From Dehalococcoidia bacterium (lineage in GTDB: Bacteria > Chloroflexota > Dehalococcoidia > Tepidiformales > Tepidiformaceae), in contig SLAK01000308.1 of NCBI GenBank assembly GCA_007126855.1, positions 1-14,467 on the forward strand: a stretch of 14,467 nucleotides of DNA, written 5' to 3'. Shown here in pieces: positions 1 to 7,145 of the stretch (the stretch's first letter is position 1; the number at the start of each line of letters is the position of its first letter). Both the position numbers and the translations under genes were made by a program. The notes below the pieces were generated by a model that was given only the letters and a program-made list of their open reading frames with translations, did not search any database and was not told the origin of the DNA.

Positions 1-239
1 CGCACCACCGAGTCCTGCACAACGTCGACAAGCTCGGCCGTCGTGAGCGGTCCCGGTTGTGGCACTGTAGCCGGGCCCGACGTCGGGGTGTCTGGTGTCG
101 GCGTGGCCGCCGGCGCTGTGGGCGGTGGCGCGTCCACCGGCTCGTCGCCCCTCTCAATCGGCGAGCATGCTATCGCCAGGACCAGGATCGCCGCAGCCAT
201 ACCCGTCACTATCGCGTTGCCGCCGAAACTTCTTCGCAT
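1..239 (-). CDS. Lipoprotein N-terminus, possibly HtrA-like serine protease (partial)
   Basis: The reading frame starts at ATG 239 and is still open at the left edge, so only the first 79 codons are visible. The start is supported by an AAGGA ribosome site 7 nt upstream. The protein begins with two arginines, a hydrophobic stretch (residues 9-24) and a lipobox-like AIAC with Cys25, which predicts an exported lipid-anchored protein; the -3 residue is Ala rather than the usual Leu. A Pro/Thr/Ala-rich linker (about 33-63) follows, typical of a tether between membrane and a folded domain. The last visible residues, TTAELVDVVQDSVVR, resemble the start of HtrA/DegP-type trypsin-like proteases, but no catalytic residue is in the window, so the protease call is an inference. 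It is divergent from an ECF sigma/anti-sigma pair, which would suit an envelope-stress function. Confidence 0.6.
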   Translation of the reverse strand, partial: MRRSFGGNAIVTGMAAAILVLAIACSPIERGDEPVDAPPPTAPAATPTPDTPTSGPATVPQPGPLTTAELVDVVQDSVV

Positions 240-390
240 AGGTCGATCCTTGCTGCCAGGCCGCTGGCGCTCGGCCCTGGGACCGGCGCCGGTTTTGCCT
301 TCATCGTTTGTCGCGCCCACGCAGGGGACATTACCCATTGTGCCCCGCATCCGGTAAAGGCGCGTTTCTCACCCCTTTGCACCGGGAATG

Positions 391-396
391 TATTAT
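391..396 (+). promoter_or_regulatory. Possible -10 element (TATTAT) of the ECF sigma operon
   Basis: TATTAT matches the housekeeping -10 consensus at 5 of 6 positions. It lies 22 nt before the chosen ATG at 419, leaving room for a short leader with a GAGGG ribosome site (409-413). I see no good -35 hexamer about 17 nt upstream. The rest of the 240-418 divergent gap shows no gene. Confidence 0.25.
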
Positions 397-418
397 GCTG
401 GGCCTTGCGAGGGCTCTC

Positions 419-1081
419 ATGGGCGCTGAAAGCAATCCGGCCAAGTCCCGGCTTCGTAACTTCAAAGACAGAACCTTCCAGGGCCAGCACGAGCACGTCA
501 GCGATGACGATCGCTCCCTCTGGTCCGATGAGGCACTCATGGCAGCGATCACCGCACACGACGAGCAGGCTTTCAGCTCGCTCTACGATCGCTATGCCGA
601 CCTGGTCTTCTCAACATCCCTGCGCGTCCTCGCCGATTCCCAGCTCGCCGAAGACACCACCCAGGATGTCTTTGTCCGTCTCTGGCAGCGTCCGGAGGCC
701 TTTGTCTCCGCGCGTGGCCGTTTCCTGAGCTGGCTCATGAGCGTCACGCGAAACCGCGCGGTCGACGAGCTCCGCTCCCGCGGGCGGCGTATGCGCCGTG
801 AAACAGCGGGCATCGAGAACGACGGCGAGCCCATCGGCGAAGTCGACCATTTCGAAAACGGTCCTCTCCACGCTGCGCAGCTGCAGGAACAGCAGCAGCG
901 TGTCCGATCCGCGCTCGAAGACCTTCCGCGCGAACAGCGCCGCTGCCTCGAACTCGCCTACTTCGGCGGCTTCACCCAGCAAGAAATCGCGCTCAGGCTC
1001 CACGAACCCCTGGGCACGGTCAAAACACGTATCCGCCTCGGCATGGAAAAGCTGAGAGCGGCGCTACAAGACCAACGGTAG
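419..1081 (+). CDS. ECF RNA polymerase sigma factor (SigK-like)
   Basis: This is an alternative sigma factor of the ECF (group 4) sigma-70 family, 220 aa, a normal length. Region 2 spans about residues 49-119, with the DVFVRLWQRPEAF and SWLMSVTRNRAVDELR signatures used for -10 recognition and core binding. Region 4 spans about 165-217, with LPREQRRCLELAYFGG followed by a helix-turn-helix (TQQEIALRLHEPLGTVKTR) for -35 binding. I chose ATG 419 because GAGGG sits 6 nt upstream; an in-frame ATG at 395 (228 aa) has a poorer site and overlaps the possible -10 element. The next gene, 12 nt downstream, is an RskA-type anti-sigma factor, so this factor is probably held at the membrane until a signal releases it. 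The divergent lipoprotein may belong to its regulon, but that is inferred from position only. Confidence 0.92.
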   Translation: MGAESNPAKSRLRNFKDRTFQGQHEHVSDDDRSLWSDEALMAAITAHDEQAFSSLYDRYADLVFSTSLRVLADSQLAEDTTQDVFVRLWQRPEAFVSARGRFLSWLMSVTRNRAVDELRSRGRRMRRETAGIENDGEPIGEVDHFENGPLHAAQLQEQQQRVRSALEDLPREQRRCLELAYFGGFTQQEIALRLHEPLGTVKTRIRLGMEKLRAALQDQR

Positions 1082-1093
1082 GGCGGCTGCAGG

Positions 1094-1945
1094 ATGGGCG
1101 GACACATCACTCAGGCGCAAGCTGACGAATACGCCATCGGGTCGCTCGACACCGAAATGGAGCGGCTCATCACGCTCCACGCCGCCGACTGTACCCCGTG
1201 CCGCGAACTGCTTTTCGAAGCCGAACGCGTTGCTTCCAGCCTGGCGATGAGCGCACCTCCCAGGACTGCCCCCCCGCGCCTCAAGAAGAAGGTTGCCGTC
1301 CAGGCTGGCATCCGGCCGCCCGGCCCGACGCACTATCTCATCCGCTTTGGTCAGGCTGCCGCAGGCTTCGCTGCCGTCCTCGTGGCCGTTGCCGCCCTCA
1401 CCGGCATGCTCTCCATGCGCTCCCAGGTCAGCGAACTCCGCCAGCAGAACGCCGAACTCCGCTCCGAAGTCCGCAACCTGGCTTCCCAGGAAGTCGAAAT
1501 CTTCGCCCTGAGCATTCGCCTCGCGGAGGCCGAACAGCGCGCCGCCGAGATCGCCCGCTCCGCCGAGCGCGACCGCGAACTCTGGGCCGCGATGGCCAGC
1601 CCAGATAGCGACACCGCAGAGGTCGTCGCCGTCGAAGGTCGCGAATATGCGATCGGCCGTCTCGTCTGGGAACAGGACCAGAATCGCCTCTGGTTCGTTG
1701 CCCAGAACCTCCCCGAGCTCGATGAAGGCCATTCCTACCAGCTCTGGCTGGATGACGGCGGCGAATTCATCCCGCTCGGCCGCCTCCAGCGCGACGATTC
1801 CGGCACCGCCACCTACGTCCGCCACATGCCCAACGGCATCTCCAGCTACAACGGTGTCATCGTCACCATCGAGCGCAGCGGCGGCTCCTTCGAACGCCGG
1901 GGCGACGCGATCTTTTTCGTTACCAACCTTCCTCGGCCCCAGTAG
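1094..1945 (+). CDS. Membrane anti-sigma factor, RskA family with zinc-finger motif
   Basis: The product (283 aa) is the likely partner of the ECF factor encoded 12 nt upstream. The N-terminal cytoplasmic part holds an HxxxCxxC motif (His29, Cys33, Cys36), the mark of zinc-associated anti-sigma domains that bind sigma. One transmembrane helix follows (about 87-106, AAGFAAVLVAVAALTGML). Next is a heptad-rich, Glu/Arg/Gln-dominated stretch (about 107-165) that should form a coiled coil outside the membrane. The C-terminal part (about 175-280) has the LWFVAQNLPELDEGHSYQLW pattern of the anti-sigma-K factor RskA domain. RskA proteins are usually cut by site-1 and site-2 proteases to free the sigma factor; no such protease is complete here, although the divergent partial gene could encode one. 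AGG lies directly against the ATG, so the ribosome site is poor; coupling to the upstream gene is likely. Confidence 0.9.
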   Translation: MGGHITQAQADEYAIGSLDTEMERLITLHAADCTPCRELLFEAERVASSLAMSAPPRTAPPRLKKKVAVQAGIRPPGPTHYLIRFGQAAAGFAAVLVAVAALTGMLSMRSQVSELRQQNAELRSEVRNLASQEVEIFALSIRLAEAEQRAAEIARSAERDRELWAAMASPDSDTAEVVAVEGREYAIGRLVWEQDQNRLWFVAQNLPELDEGHSYQLWLDDGGEFIPLGRLQRDDSGTATYVRHMPNGISSYNGVIVTIERSGGSFERRGDAIFFVTNLPRPQ

Positions 1946-1980
1946 ATACGAACCCGCTTCTCTCGCAGCCCCATCTGCTG

Positions 1981-1986
1981 TAGCCT
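1981..1986 (+). promoter_or_regulatory. Possible -10 element (TAGCCT) for a leaderless transcript
   Basis: TAGCCT fits the TAnnnT core and ends 6 nt before the GTG start of the lipid kinase gene at 1993. Transcription would then begin at or beside the start codon. No Shine-Dalgarno sequence precedes that GTG, which is consistent with leaderless translation. The -35 region is weak (TTCTCT at 1958-1963). Confidence 0.3.
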
Positions 1987-1992
1987 TCGCTC

Positions 1993-2934
1993 GTGCCGGA
2001 AGACCAGCGCCCCCCTTTCCACATTGTTAACCTCCATTCCGGCGGCGGTGTCGGCTCGCGCCGCTGGCCCCGCGTATTCGAGTTGCTCTCTCAGCGCGAC
2101 CTCATCGGCGATTACCAGGTTACCCGCTACCCCGGCCATGGCTATGAACTTGCCCGTACAGCGATCAAGCAGGGCTTCGATACCATCGTCGCCGTCGGCG
2201 GCGACGGCACGATTTACGAAGCCCTCAACGCGATCATGGATGAAGATGCCGCCGGCGACGTCTGTCTCGGCACCATCCCCATCGGCACCGGCAACGACGT
2301 CTCCAAGTGCCTGGGCATGCTTCGCCCTGCTCGCGCAATCCGCAACATTGGCGACCGCAGCCACCGATCGATTGACGTTGGCCGCGTCGAAGCGCACGAC
2401 GCCGCCGGCAAACCCATCGTGCGCCACTTCGCCCTGGAAGCTTCCGCCGGCTGGGTCCCCGAGGTGTCCGCATCGGTCCCAACCTGGTTGAAGCGCCTCG
2501 GGACCACGGCGCCCTACCTGCTTATGGCCGGCGTGAAGATGGCCGGCTCCATGGGCCGCGACTTCGTCGTCCAGATCGACGACGAGTTCTACGACGGGCG
2601 CTATAACACCATCAGCGTCCATAACGTCGAGCTCTGGGGTGGCGACCTTCTCGTTGCCCCTGGCGCCGAACCCGATGACGGCTTCTTCGATGTCATCCGC
2701 TGGGCCGACATGGGAAGGGCCTCCGTGGTCAAGGCCGTCCAGGGCCAGCGAAAAGGCGGGACACACCTGCAGCTTGATGGCGTCGACCACCACAGGGCCC
2801 GTACCATCAGCCTCGCCTCCGGCAAGCGCACTATCCTCGACCTCGACGGCGAATCCGCAGCCTATCTCCCCGCCCGCATCAGCGTGCTCCCCCGCGCCAT
2901 CCGCTTCATCGCGCCGCCGAAGGAATGCTGCTGA
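1993..2934 (+). CDS. Diacylglycerol kinase family lipid kinase (YegS/DgkB-like)
   Basis: The 313-aa product matches the DAGK catalytic family, soluble or peripheral enzymes that phosphorylate diacylglycerol or related lipids with ATP. The N-terminal lobe has the NLHSGGGVGSRR segment, a variant of the usual NPxSGxG (residues 13-24). The nucleotide-binding signature GGDGT is at 69-73, and IPIGTGND at 94-101. The C-terminal beta-sandwich contains the typical DDGFFDV segment. Length is normal for the family. The start is GTG 1993 without a visible ribosome site. A role in recycling diacylglycerol to phosphatidic acid would fit the phospholipid genes at 10725-12673, but the two loci are separated by two other operons. 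The exact lipid substrate cannot be read from the sequence. The gene converges on tenA with a 19-nt gap and no clear terminator. Confidence 0.88.
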   Translation: MPEDQRPPFHIVNLHSGGGVGSRRWPRVFELLSQRDLIGDYQVTRYPGHGYELARTAIKQGFDTIVAVGGDGTIYEALNAIMDEDAAGDVCLGTIPIGTGNDVSKCLGMLRPARAIRNIGDRSHRSIDVGRVEAHDAAGKPIVRHFALEASAGWVPEVSASVPTWLKRLGTTAPYLLMAGVKMAGSMGRDFVVQIDDEFYDGRYNTISVHNVELWGGDLLVAPGAEPDDGFFDVIRWADMGRASVVKAVQGQRKGGTHLQLDGVDHHRARTISLASGKRTILDLDGESAAYLPARISVLPRAIRFIAPPKECC

Positions 2935-2953
2935 CCGCCACGCTCGCTCGCGC

Positions 2954-3580
2954 TCAAACGCCTTCGTAGGCCGCGGCGAAGAACTGCAGCTCCAGCTCCA
3001 TGGCCCGCTGGTAGTTCATCCGCTCAGCCGCCGATCCCGTCCCGTAGCGGTCGAGCAGCGTTTCCAGCAATTCCGCCAGCTCCTGGAAATCCTGGCTCGC
3101 ATAGGTATCGACCCACTCTGCGTACGGGTTCGCCGGCGTGCTGCTTCCCGCCAGTTCAGCGCCAAGGTAGGCGTACAGCCGCATGCACGGCGTCATCGCC
3201 GCCAGCGTCTCCCCGGCAGCGGTTGAGTTCTCGATCGTTTCCTGCAGGAACCCTGTGTACTCCAGCGCAGCCGGCGTCGGCTCCACCCTGTCCAGGTCGA
3301 TATCCAGCTCCTTCGCCGCCCGCGCATGCAATTGCAGCTCATCGAACACGCCGTTGAGCAGCCGGTGGAACTCGTAGATTCCCTGCCGGTCCGGCGAACT
3401 CGCCAGGCAGTGGGCATACCCCCGCGCGAAGGCCTCCAGGAAAAACGCATCCTGCGCGATGAAGCGCCGGTACTTCTCCCGGTCCAGCGATCCATCGCCC
3501 AGCCCCTGCACGAACGGGTGCGCCAGGCATTTGCCCGCCACCGGCGCTGCCTCCTTCCAGAAATCCGCTGCGTGATTCAT
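2954..3580 (-). CDS. tenA: TenA, aminopyrimidine aminohydrolase (thiaminase II)
   Basis: The 208-aa product belongs to the TenA/TENA-THI-4 family, which hydrolyses the amino group of degraded thiamine pyrimidines to give HMP for salvage. Visible active-site residues correspond to those of Bacillus subtilis TenA: Asp44 in AQDAFFLEAF, Tyr108, the nucleophile Cys132 in MTPCMRLYAYLG, and Glu197 in the C-terminal LELQFF helix. Presence of the Cys places it in the TenA_C class. ATG 3580 was chosen because its ATGA overlaps the stop of tenI by 4 nt and a strong GGGGGAGG lies just upstream; the frame is open further upstream but only through tenI sequence. It is the last gene of the thiamine operon and should be controlled by the TPP riboswitch far upstream. 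Confidence 0.94.
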   Translation of the reverse strand: MNHAADFWKEAAPVAGKCLAHPFVQGLGDGSLDREKYRRFIAQDAFFLEAFARGYAHCLASSPDRQGIYEFHRLLNGVFDELQLHARAAKELDIDLDRVEPTPAALEYTGFLQETIENSTAAGETLAAMTPCMRLYAYLGAELAGSSTPANPYAEWVDTYASQDFQELAELLETLLDRYGTGSAAERMNYQRAMELELQFFAAAYEGV

Positions 3581-4308
3581 CGCGCCTCCCCCTGTGTCAC
3601 AATGCCCGCCGCCGCTTCCCACGCCGCCAGGTACGTATGAACTGCATTCCCCGGAGACGCCGCCGCCAGCACGCCCGAAACCACACCCACGCCGGAAGCC
3701 CCCGCCAGCGCGCAATCCGCCACCCGCTCCGGTGTAATCCCGCCAATGGCAACGACCGGGACCTTTGCCGCCCGTGTCACTTCGGCCAGCGCACCAACCC
3801 CGGCCCCATCTCCGGGCTTCGACCCCGGCTCGAACACCGACCCAAAGACGACGAAATCCACACCCGCCAGCTCCGCCCGCCGCAACCCCGCAACCCCGTG
3901 CACCGCCGCGCTCCGCAATAACACCTCGCGCCCCTCGACCGCTGTCACACTCCTCTCCCTCTCCCTTGCAAAGGGAGAGGGCCGGGGTGAGGGTTCTGCC
4001 AGGACAGAGGGCCGGGGTGAGGGCCCGCCCGCAATCGCCGCCTCAGGCCAGTGCACGCCGTCGTATCCCAGCTCTTCCGCCAGCGCCTGCGGCCCGTTCA
4101 AGAACAACGGAACATCCCGGGCCACAACTTCCCGCGCGAGCCCTGCCAGTTGTGCCAGCTCCTGCTCGTTGGCCTGTTTCGCTCGCACCTGTATCGCCAC
4201 CGGATGCCCCTGCGCCGCTCGCCCGACCTCACGCAGTAGGCCCAACCATCGCTCCGTGTCCCCCACGAAGCCGTGGTCCGCGACGACCAGCAGCCGCGGC
4301 GCGATCAT
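3577..4308 (-). CDS. tenI: TenI-like thiazole tautomerase with an in-frame repeat insertion
   Basis: This 243-aa TIM-barrel protein is a ThiE/TenI paralogue. It resembles TenI (thiazole tautomerase, which aromatises the ThiG product) more than ThiE. The segment after the barrel strand reads LNGP rather than the ThiE DDR/NDR metal site, followed by YDGVHWPE, RSAAVHG with a candidate catalytic His137, FGSVFEPGSKPGDGAGV and VVAIGGITPERV. ThiE proper is encoded separately upstream. Residues about 95-119 (PSPRPS repeats then FARERER) have no counterpart in the family and come from a palindromic repeat at about 3950-4030; without them the length would be about 215-218 aa, as usual. ATG 4308 overlaps the thiG stop (ATGA); an in-frame GTG at 4314 is also possible. 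A degenerate ThiE or a protein inactivated by the insertion cannot be excluded. Confidence 0.82.
   Translation of the reverse strand: MIAPRLLVVADHGFVGDTERWLGLLREVGRAAQGHPVAIQVRAKQANEQELAQLAGLAREVVARDVPLFLNGPQALAEELGYDGVHWPEAAIAGGPSPRPSVLAEPSPRPSPFARERERSVTAVEGREVLLRSAAVHGVAGLRRAELAGVDFVVFGSVFEPGSKPGDGAGVGALAEVTRAAKVPVVAIGGITPERVADCALAGASGVGVVSGVLAAASPGNAVHTYLAAWEAAAGIVTQGEAR
3950..4030. repeat. Palindromic repeat element inserted within tenI
   Basis: A perfect 11-bp inverted repeat (CCCTCTCCCTT at 3957-3967, AAGGGAGAGGG at 3971-3981) encloses a 3-nt loop. An 18-bp direct repeat, AGAGGGCCGGGGTGAGGG, occurs at 3976-3993 and 4006-4023. The offset is exactly 30 bp, so the reading frame is kept and the tenI protein gains two PSPRPS motifs 10 residues apart. 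Sequences of this type (encoding SPRPSP...RERER-like peptides) are known to me as dispersed, mostly intergenic repeats in many bacterial genomes; here the copy lies in a coding sequence. Exact insertion borders are estimated from where TenI similarity stops. Confidence 0.8.
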
Positions 4309-5129
4309 GGCCACGCTGCGGCGCCCGCCGCCCCGATCCGCCCCTCTGTCGGCGACGAGGCTTCCGCGTAGTAGCGCTTTGGCATGCGCCCCGCCAGGAA
4401 CGCCTGCCGCCCGGCTATCGCCGCCGCTCGCATCGCGCGCGCCATCGCCACGGGGTCGCGCGCCTGCGCCACCGCAGTGTTCAGTAGCACGCCGTCGCAG
4501 CCCAGCTCGAACGCGAGCGCGCAGTCCGACGCCGTCCCGACACCCGCGTCGATGATCACCGGCACCGACGCCCGCTCGCGGATGAGCTGGATGTTGTGCG
4601 GGTTCCGTATGCCAAGCCCCGAACCGATCGGCGCGCCCAGCGGCATCACCGCTGCGCAGCCCAGGTCCTCCAGCTTCTGCGCCGTCACCGGGTCGTCGTT
4701 GGTGTAGGGCAGCACCTGGAACCCGCGCCGCACCAGTTCCTCAGCAGCGTTCAATAGCTCCACCGTGTCCGGTAGCAGCGTGTCTTCGTCGGCGATGACC
4801 TCCAGCTTCACCAGGTCCGTCTCAAGCGCTTCCCGGCCCAGTTCGGCGGTCAGGATGGCGTCCCGCGCCGTGAAGCACCCCGCCGTATTCGGCAGTATCC
4901 GGTACCCGCGCTCGGTCAGTGCCGCATAGAGGTTCTCGCCACCATCTTGCGCGGCCTGCACCCGGCGCAACGCGACCGTCACCAGCCCGGTCCCGGCCGC
5001 CGCCAGCGAGTCCAGCATCACCTGCATACTCGGATAGCGAGCCGTGCCCAGCAGCACCCGCGAATGCAGCGTCAGCCCCGCAATCTCCCACGGCTCCTCG
5101 GCCGAACGGAATGTCTCTTCAGCAGTCAT
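4305..5129 (-). CDS. thiG: Thiazole synthase ThiG
   Basis: ThiG condenses 1-deoxy-D-xylulose 5-phosphate, dehydroglycine and the ThiS thiocarboxylate into the thiazole phosphate carboxylate. The 274-aa product shows the family features in order: the N-terminal RVLLGTARYPS segment, LPNTAGCFTARDA (80-90), the Schiff-base lysine Lys108 in TDLVKLEVIADEDTLLPD, the phosphate-binding MPLGAPIGSGLGIRNP segment and VIIDAGVGTASD. All key residues appear present. ATG 5129 lies 2 nt after the thiS stop, with GGAGG about 6 nt upstream; longer in-frame starts would run into thiS and are unlikely. The C-terminus (about the last 10 residues) is Ala-rich and overlaps tenI by 4 nt. ThiO in this operon would supply dehydroglycine as the iminoacetate source, so the aerobic route is used. 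Confidence 0.97.
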   Translation of the reverse strand: MTAEETFRSAEEPWEIAGLTLHSRVLLGTARYPSMQVMLDSLAAAGTGLVTVALRRVQAAQDGGENLYAALTERGYRILPNTAGCFTARDAILTAELGREALETDLVKLEVIADEDTLLPDTVELLNAAEELVRRGFQVLPYTNDDPVTAQKLEDLGCAAVMPLGAPIGSGLGIRNPHNIQLIRERASVPVIIDAGVGTASDCALAFELGCDGVLLNTAVAQARDPVAMARAMRAAAIAGRQAFLAGRMPKRYYAEASSPTEGRIGAAGAAAWP

Positions 5130-5131
5130 GG

Positions 5132-5323
5132 CTAACCTCCCTGAACTGCTTTCACAATCTCGATTTCGTCTCCCGCCGCCAGTTCCGTGGTGTCCCACTC
5201 GCCGCGGCGCACTACTTCGCCGTTGCGGGCGATAGCCCAGCCTTTCCCGTCTCCCTCCACCAGCGCCGCGATGCGTGTGCCGGGCGCAACTTCGCATTTC
5301 TCCCCATTCAGCACGATCTCCAT
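5132..5323 (-). CDS. thiS: Sulfur carrier protein ThiS
   Basis: This 63-aa ubiquitin-like protein ends in VQGG; the terminal Gly-Gly is the site that is adenylated and thiocarboxylated before sulfur transfer to ThiG. The body has the family pattern: an N-terminal MEIVLNGE strand, AIARNGEVVRRGEW in the middle, and LAAGDEIEIV before the tail. Its ATG shares one base with the thiO stop (TGATG). It is followed 2 nt later by thiG, its functional partner. The activating enzyme ThiF is not encoded in the window and must be elsewhere or replaced by a MoeB-like protein. Confidence 0.96.
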   Translation of the reverse strand: MEIVLNGEKCEVAPGTRIAALVEGDGKGWAIARNGEVVRRGEWDTTELAAGDEIEIVKAVQGG

Positions 5324-6495
5324 CAGCGTCCCCCGCCCTCAGTGCCGGGGGCCACGCCGGCCGGTAGCTCACCTGCTTCCGCAAAGCGCCCCGGCGCGAA
5401 GGGTTCCAGCAGCGGCGAGGCGTTGCTGGTCTCCATCTGCTCCGCCAGCAGTTGGGCGGTCACCGGCGCCAGCTCAATCCCGTTGCGGAAGTGCCCCGTC
5501 GCCACGAACAGTCCCGGCGCATGCGCCAGCCCGATCGCTGGCATATGGTCCCGTAGCGCCGGACGGAACCCGGCGCAGGTCTCCGCCAGCTCGATGTCGT
5601 AGATGCCCGGCAGGCAACGCCACGCTTCCCGCAGCAAGTCGAGCACTGGCCCCGCCATCACGCGCGCGTCGAAACCTTGCTCCTCCATCGTCGCGCCGAC
5701 GACCAGTTCACCATCGTCGCGGGGGACCAGGTACACGTCCGGCGTTCGAACCACACGGCTGATCAGCCGCTCTCCGCGCAGCCGCAGTACCTGGCCCTTC
5801 ACCGGGCGGACCGGCAGTGGCGGCAAAGGCGCCTCGATCTGCCCCGTCCATGCCCCGCCGGCGAGCACCACCTGCGCGAACCGCTCGCCGAGCTGCTGAC
5901 CTTCGGCGTCCACGTGCACCTCGTAGCCTTCGCCCGCCGCCTGGACGCGCAGTACCCTCGCGTCTTCCACGATTGTCCCGCCGCGACCGCGGATCGCCGC
6001 CGCCAGCGCGTGCATCAGCCGCCGCGGGTCCACCTGGTGGTCGTGGCGGAGCAGCAGACCGGCGCTCGCCGTCGGCGAAATTGCCGGCTCCATCTCCCGG
6101 ATCTCCGCCCGCGATATCCACTCTGCCTCGAAGCCGCGGTCAACCTGGAAGTCGTGTAGATGCTGGAGCTGCGCCCGGTGGTCCCGGTGCAACGCCACGA
6201 ACAGCGTCCCCGACGTGTCATAGCCGACCTGCTCGCCGCTCGCCGTCTCCACGCGCCGCACGAAATCCGCGTAGCGCCCGTGGCTTTCCAGCGCCAGGCG
6301 TGAAAGTTCCGGGTGCGAAATGTCCGCCTCCGAAACCGGCGCGAGCATCCCTGCGGCCACTGACGCCGCACAGTGCTGTCCGATCCGCCCCGCTTCGTAG
6401 ACACACACGTCCCGGCCTCGCTCGGTCAGCTCAAAAGCCAGCGCCAGCCCGATGATGCCCCCGCCGGCGATGCACACCTGCCCGCCTTCGCTCAC
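5323..6495 (-). CDS. thiO: Glycine oxidase ThiO
   Basis: ThiO is an FAD-dependent oxidase that converts glycine to iminoacetate (dehydroglycine) for ThiG, using oxygen. The 390-aa product starts with a Rossmann dinucleotide-binding motif, GGGIIG at residues 11-16, with the ribose-binding acidic residue Glu34 at the end of strand 2. The DAO-family C-terminal part has AGFRPALRD (Arg311) and TGHFRNGIELAP (Arg337), which correspond in spacing to substrate-site arginines of Bacillus ThiO. I chose GTG 6495: it overlaps the thiE stop as GTGA and has GGGAGG a few bases upstream; the longer frame to 6537 lies within thiE. The last ~30 residues are Pro/Gly-rich and outside the usual fold. Needing oxygen suggests an aerobic or facultative host. 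Confidence 0.95.
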   Translation of the reverse strand: MSEGGQVCIAGGGIIGLALAFELTERGRDVCVYEAGRIGQHCAASVAAGMLAPVSEADISHPELSRLALESHGRYADFVRRVETASGEQVGYDTSGTLFVALHRDHRAQLQHLHDFQVDRGFEAEWISRAEIREMEPAISPTASAGLLLRHDHQVDPRRLMHALAAAIRGRGGTIVEDARVLRVQAAGEGYEVHVDAEGQQLGERFAQVVLAGGAWTGQIEAPLPPLPVRPVKGQVLRLRGERLISRVVRTPDVYLVPRDDGELVVGATMEEQGFDARVMAGPVLDLLREAWRCLPGIYDIELAETCAGFRPALRDHMPAIGLAHAPGLFVATGHFRNGIELAPVTAQLLAEQMETSNASPLLEPFAPGRFAEAGELPAGVAPGTEGGGR

Positions 6496-7145
6496 ACGAG
6501 CCTCCCTTCCGCTGCCCTCGCCATCGCGTCGACACAACGCCGCGTAGCCTCAGCCGGGTCGTCCGCGGCCACCACCGCCGACAGCACCGCCACCCCATGT
6601 GCGCCTGCAGCCAGCACCTCCGGGATACGGTCCGGCGTGATCGACCCGATCGCGATGACCGGCACCGGCACGTCGCGGCAGATGCGCTCCAGCGTCTCCA
6701 GCCCCATCACCGGCGCCGGGTTCGCCTTCGATTGCGTGCCGTAGATTGGCCCACAGCCCAGGTAGTCGATGCCCGACGCCGCCACCCGAAGCGCCTCTTC
6801 ATGGCTGTTCGCCGTCCCTCCGATGATTGCGGCGTCGCCCAGGATCGTCCGCGCGGTCGCCACATCCAGGTCATTCCGCCCCAGGTGCACCGCGCTCGCC
6901 CCGATGCTTCTCGCCACATCGGCCCGGTCGTCCACCACCAGCGTCACGCCATGCCGCTCGCAGGCCGCCAGCATCGCCCCGGCGGTCTCCATCAGCTCAC
7001 GTGTCGTCCAGGGGCGTTTTTCGCGGAATTGCACGGCGTCCGCGCCTCCCGCTGCTGCAAGTTCTGCCAGTTCGGCATGACTGAAGCGCGACTGGACCGT
7101 CTCGTCGGTGATCACATGCAGCCGGGGTATCCGCTTTGCGCTCAT
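6492..7145 (-). CDS. thiE: Thiamine phosphate synthase ThiE
   Basis: ThiE joins HMP-PP and the thiazole phosphate to form thiamine phosphate. The 217-aa TIM barrel has all the expected sites: Q39-x-R41-x-K43 for pyrophosphate, metal ligands Asp73 (DDR) and Asp92 (GRND) with the same 19-residue spacing as in Bacillus ThiE, Thr111 where that enzyme has a Ser, Lys140 in GTQSK, and AIGSIT for phosphate binding. The segment around residue 110 reads GGTANSHEEA instead of the usual GxSxHS, a small departure. Its complete metal site distinguishes it from the TenI-like paralogue in the same operon. ATG 7145 overlaps the thiD stop by 4 nt (ATGA), so translation is probably coupled. Confidence 0.93.
   Translation of the reverse strand: MSAKRIPRLHVITDETVQSRFSHAELAELAAAGGADAVQFREKRPWTTRELMETAGAMLAACERHGVTLVVDDRADVARSIGASAVHLGRNDLDVATARTILGDAAIIGGTANSHEEALRVAASGIDYLGCGPIYGTQSKANPAPVMGLETLERICRDVPVPVIAIGSITPDRIPEVLAAGAHGVAVLSAVVAADDPAEATRRCVDAMARAAEGRLV

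Noticed and set aside
1846..2793. 315-codon minus-strand frame opposite the lipid kinase
   Set aside because: Antisense shadow; the plus strand has GGDGT and GTGND kinase motifs.
3581..3715. N-terminal extension of tenA
   Set aside because: It lies within tenI; ATG 3580 has a strong ribosome site and a 4-nt overlap with the tenI stop.
3950..4030. CRISPR-like repeat
   Set aside because: Only two copies of an 18-bp unit with a 12-bp gap and an adjoining palindrome; no regular spacers and no cas gene.
3577..4308. tenI as a pseudogene broken by the repeat
   Set aside because: The frame stays open through the repeat, both flanks keep family motifs, and overlaps with neighbours are intact, so a functional protein with a longer loop is more likely.
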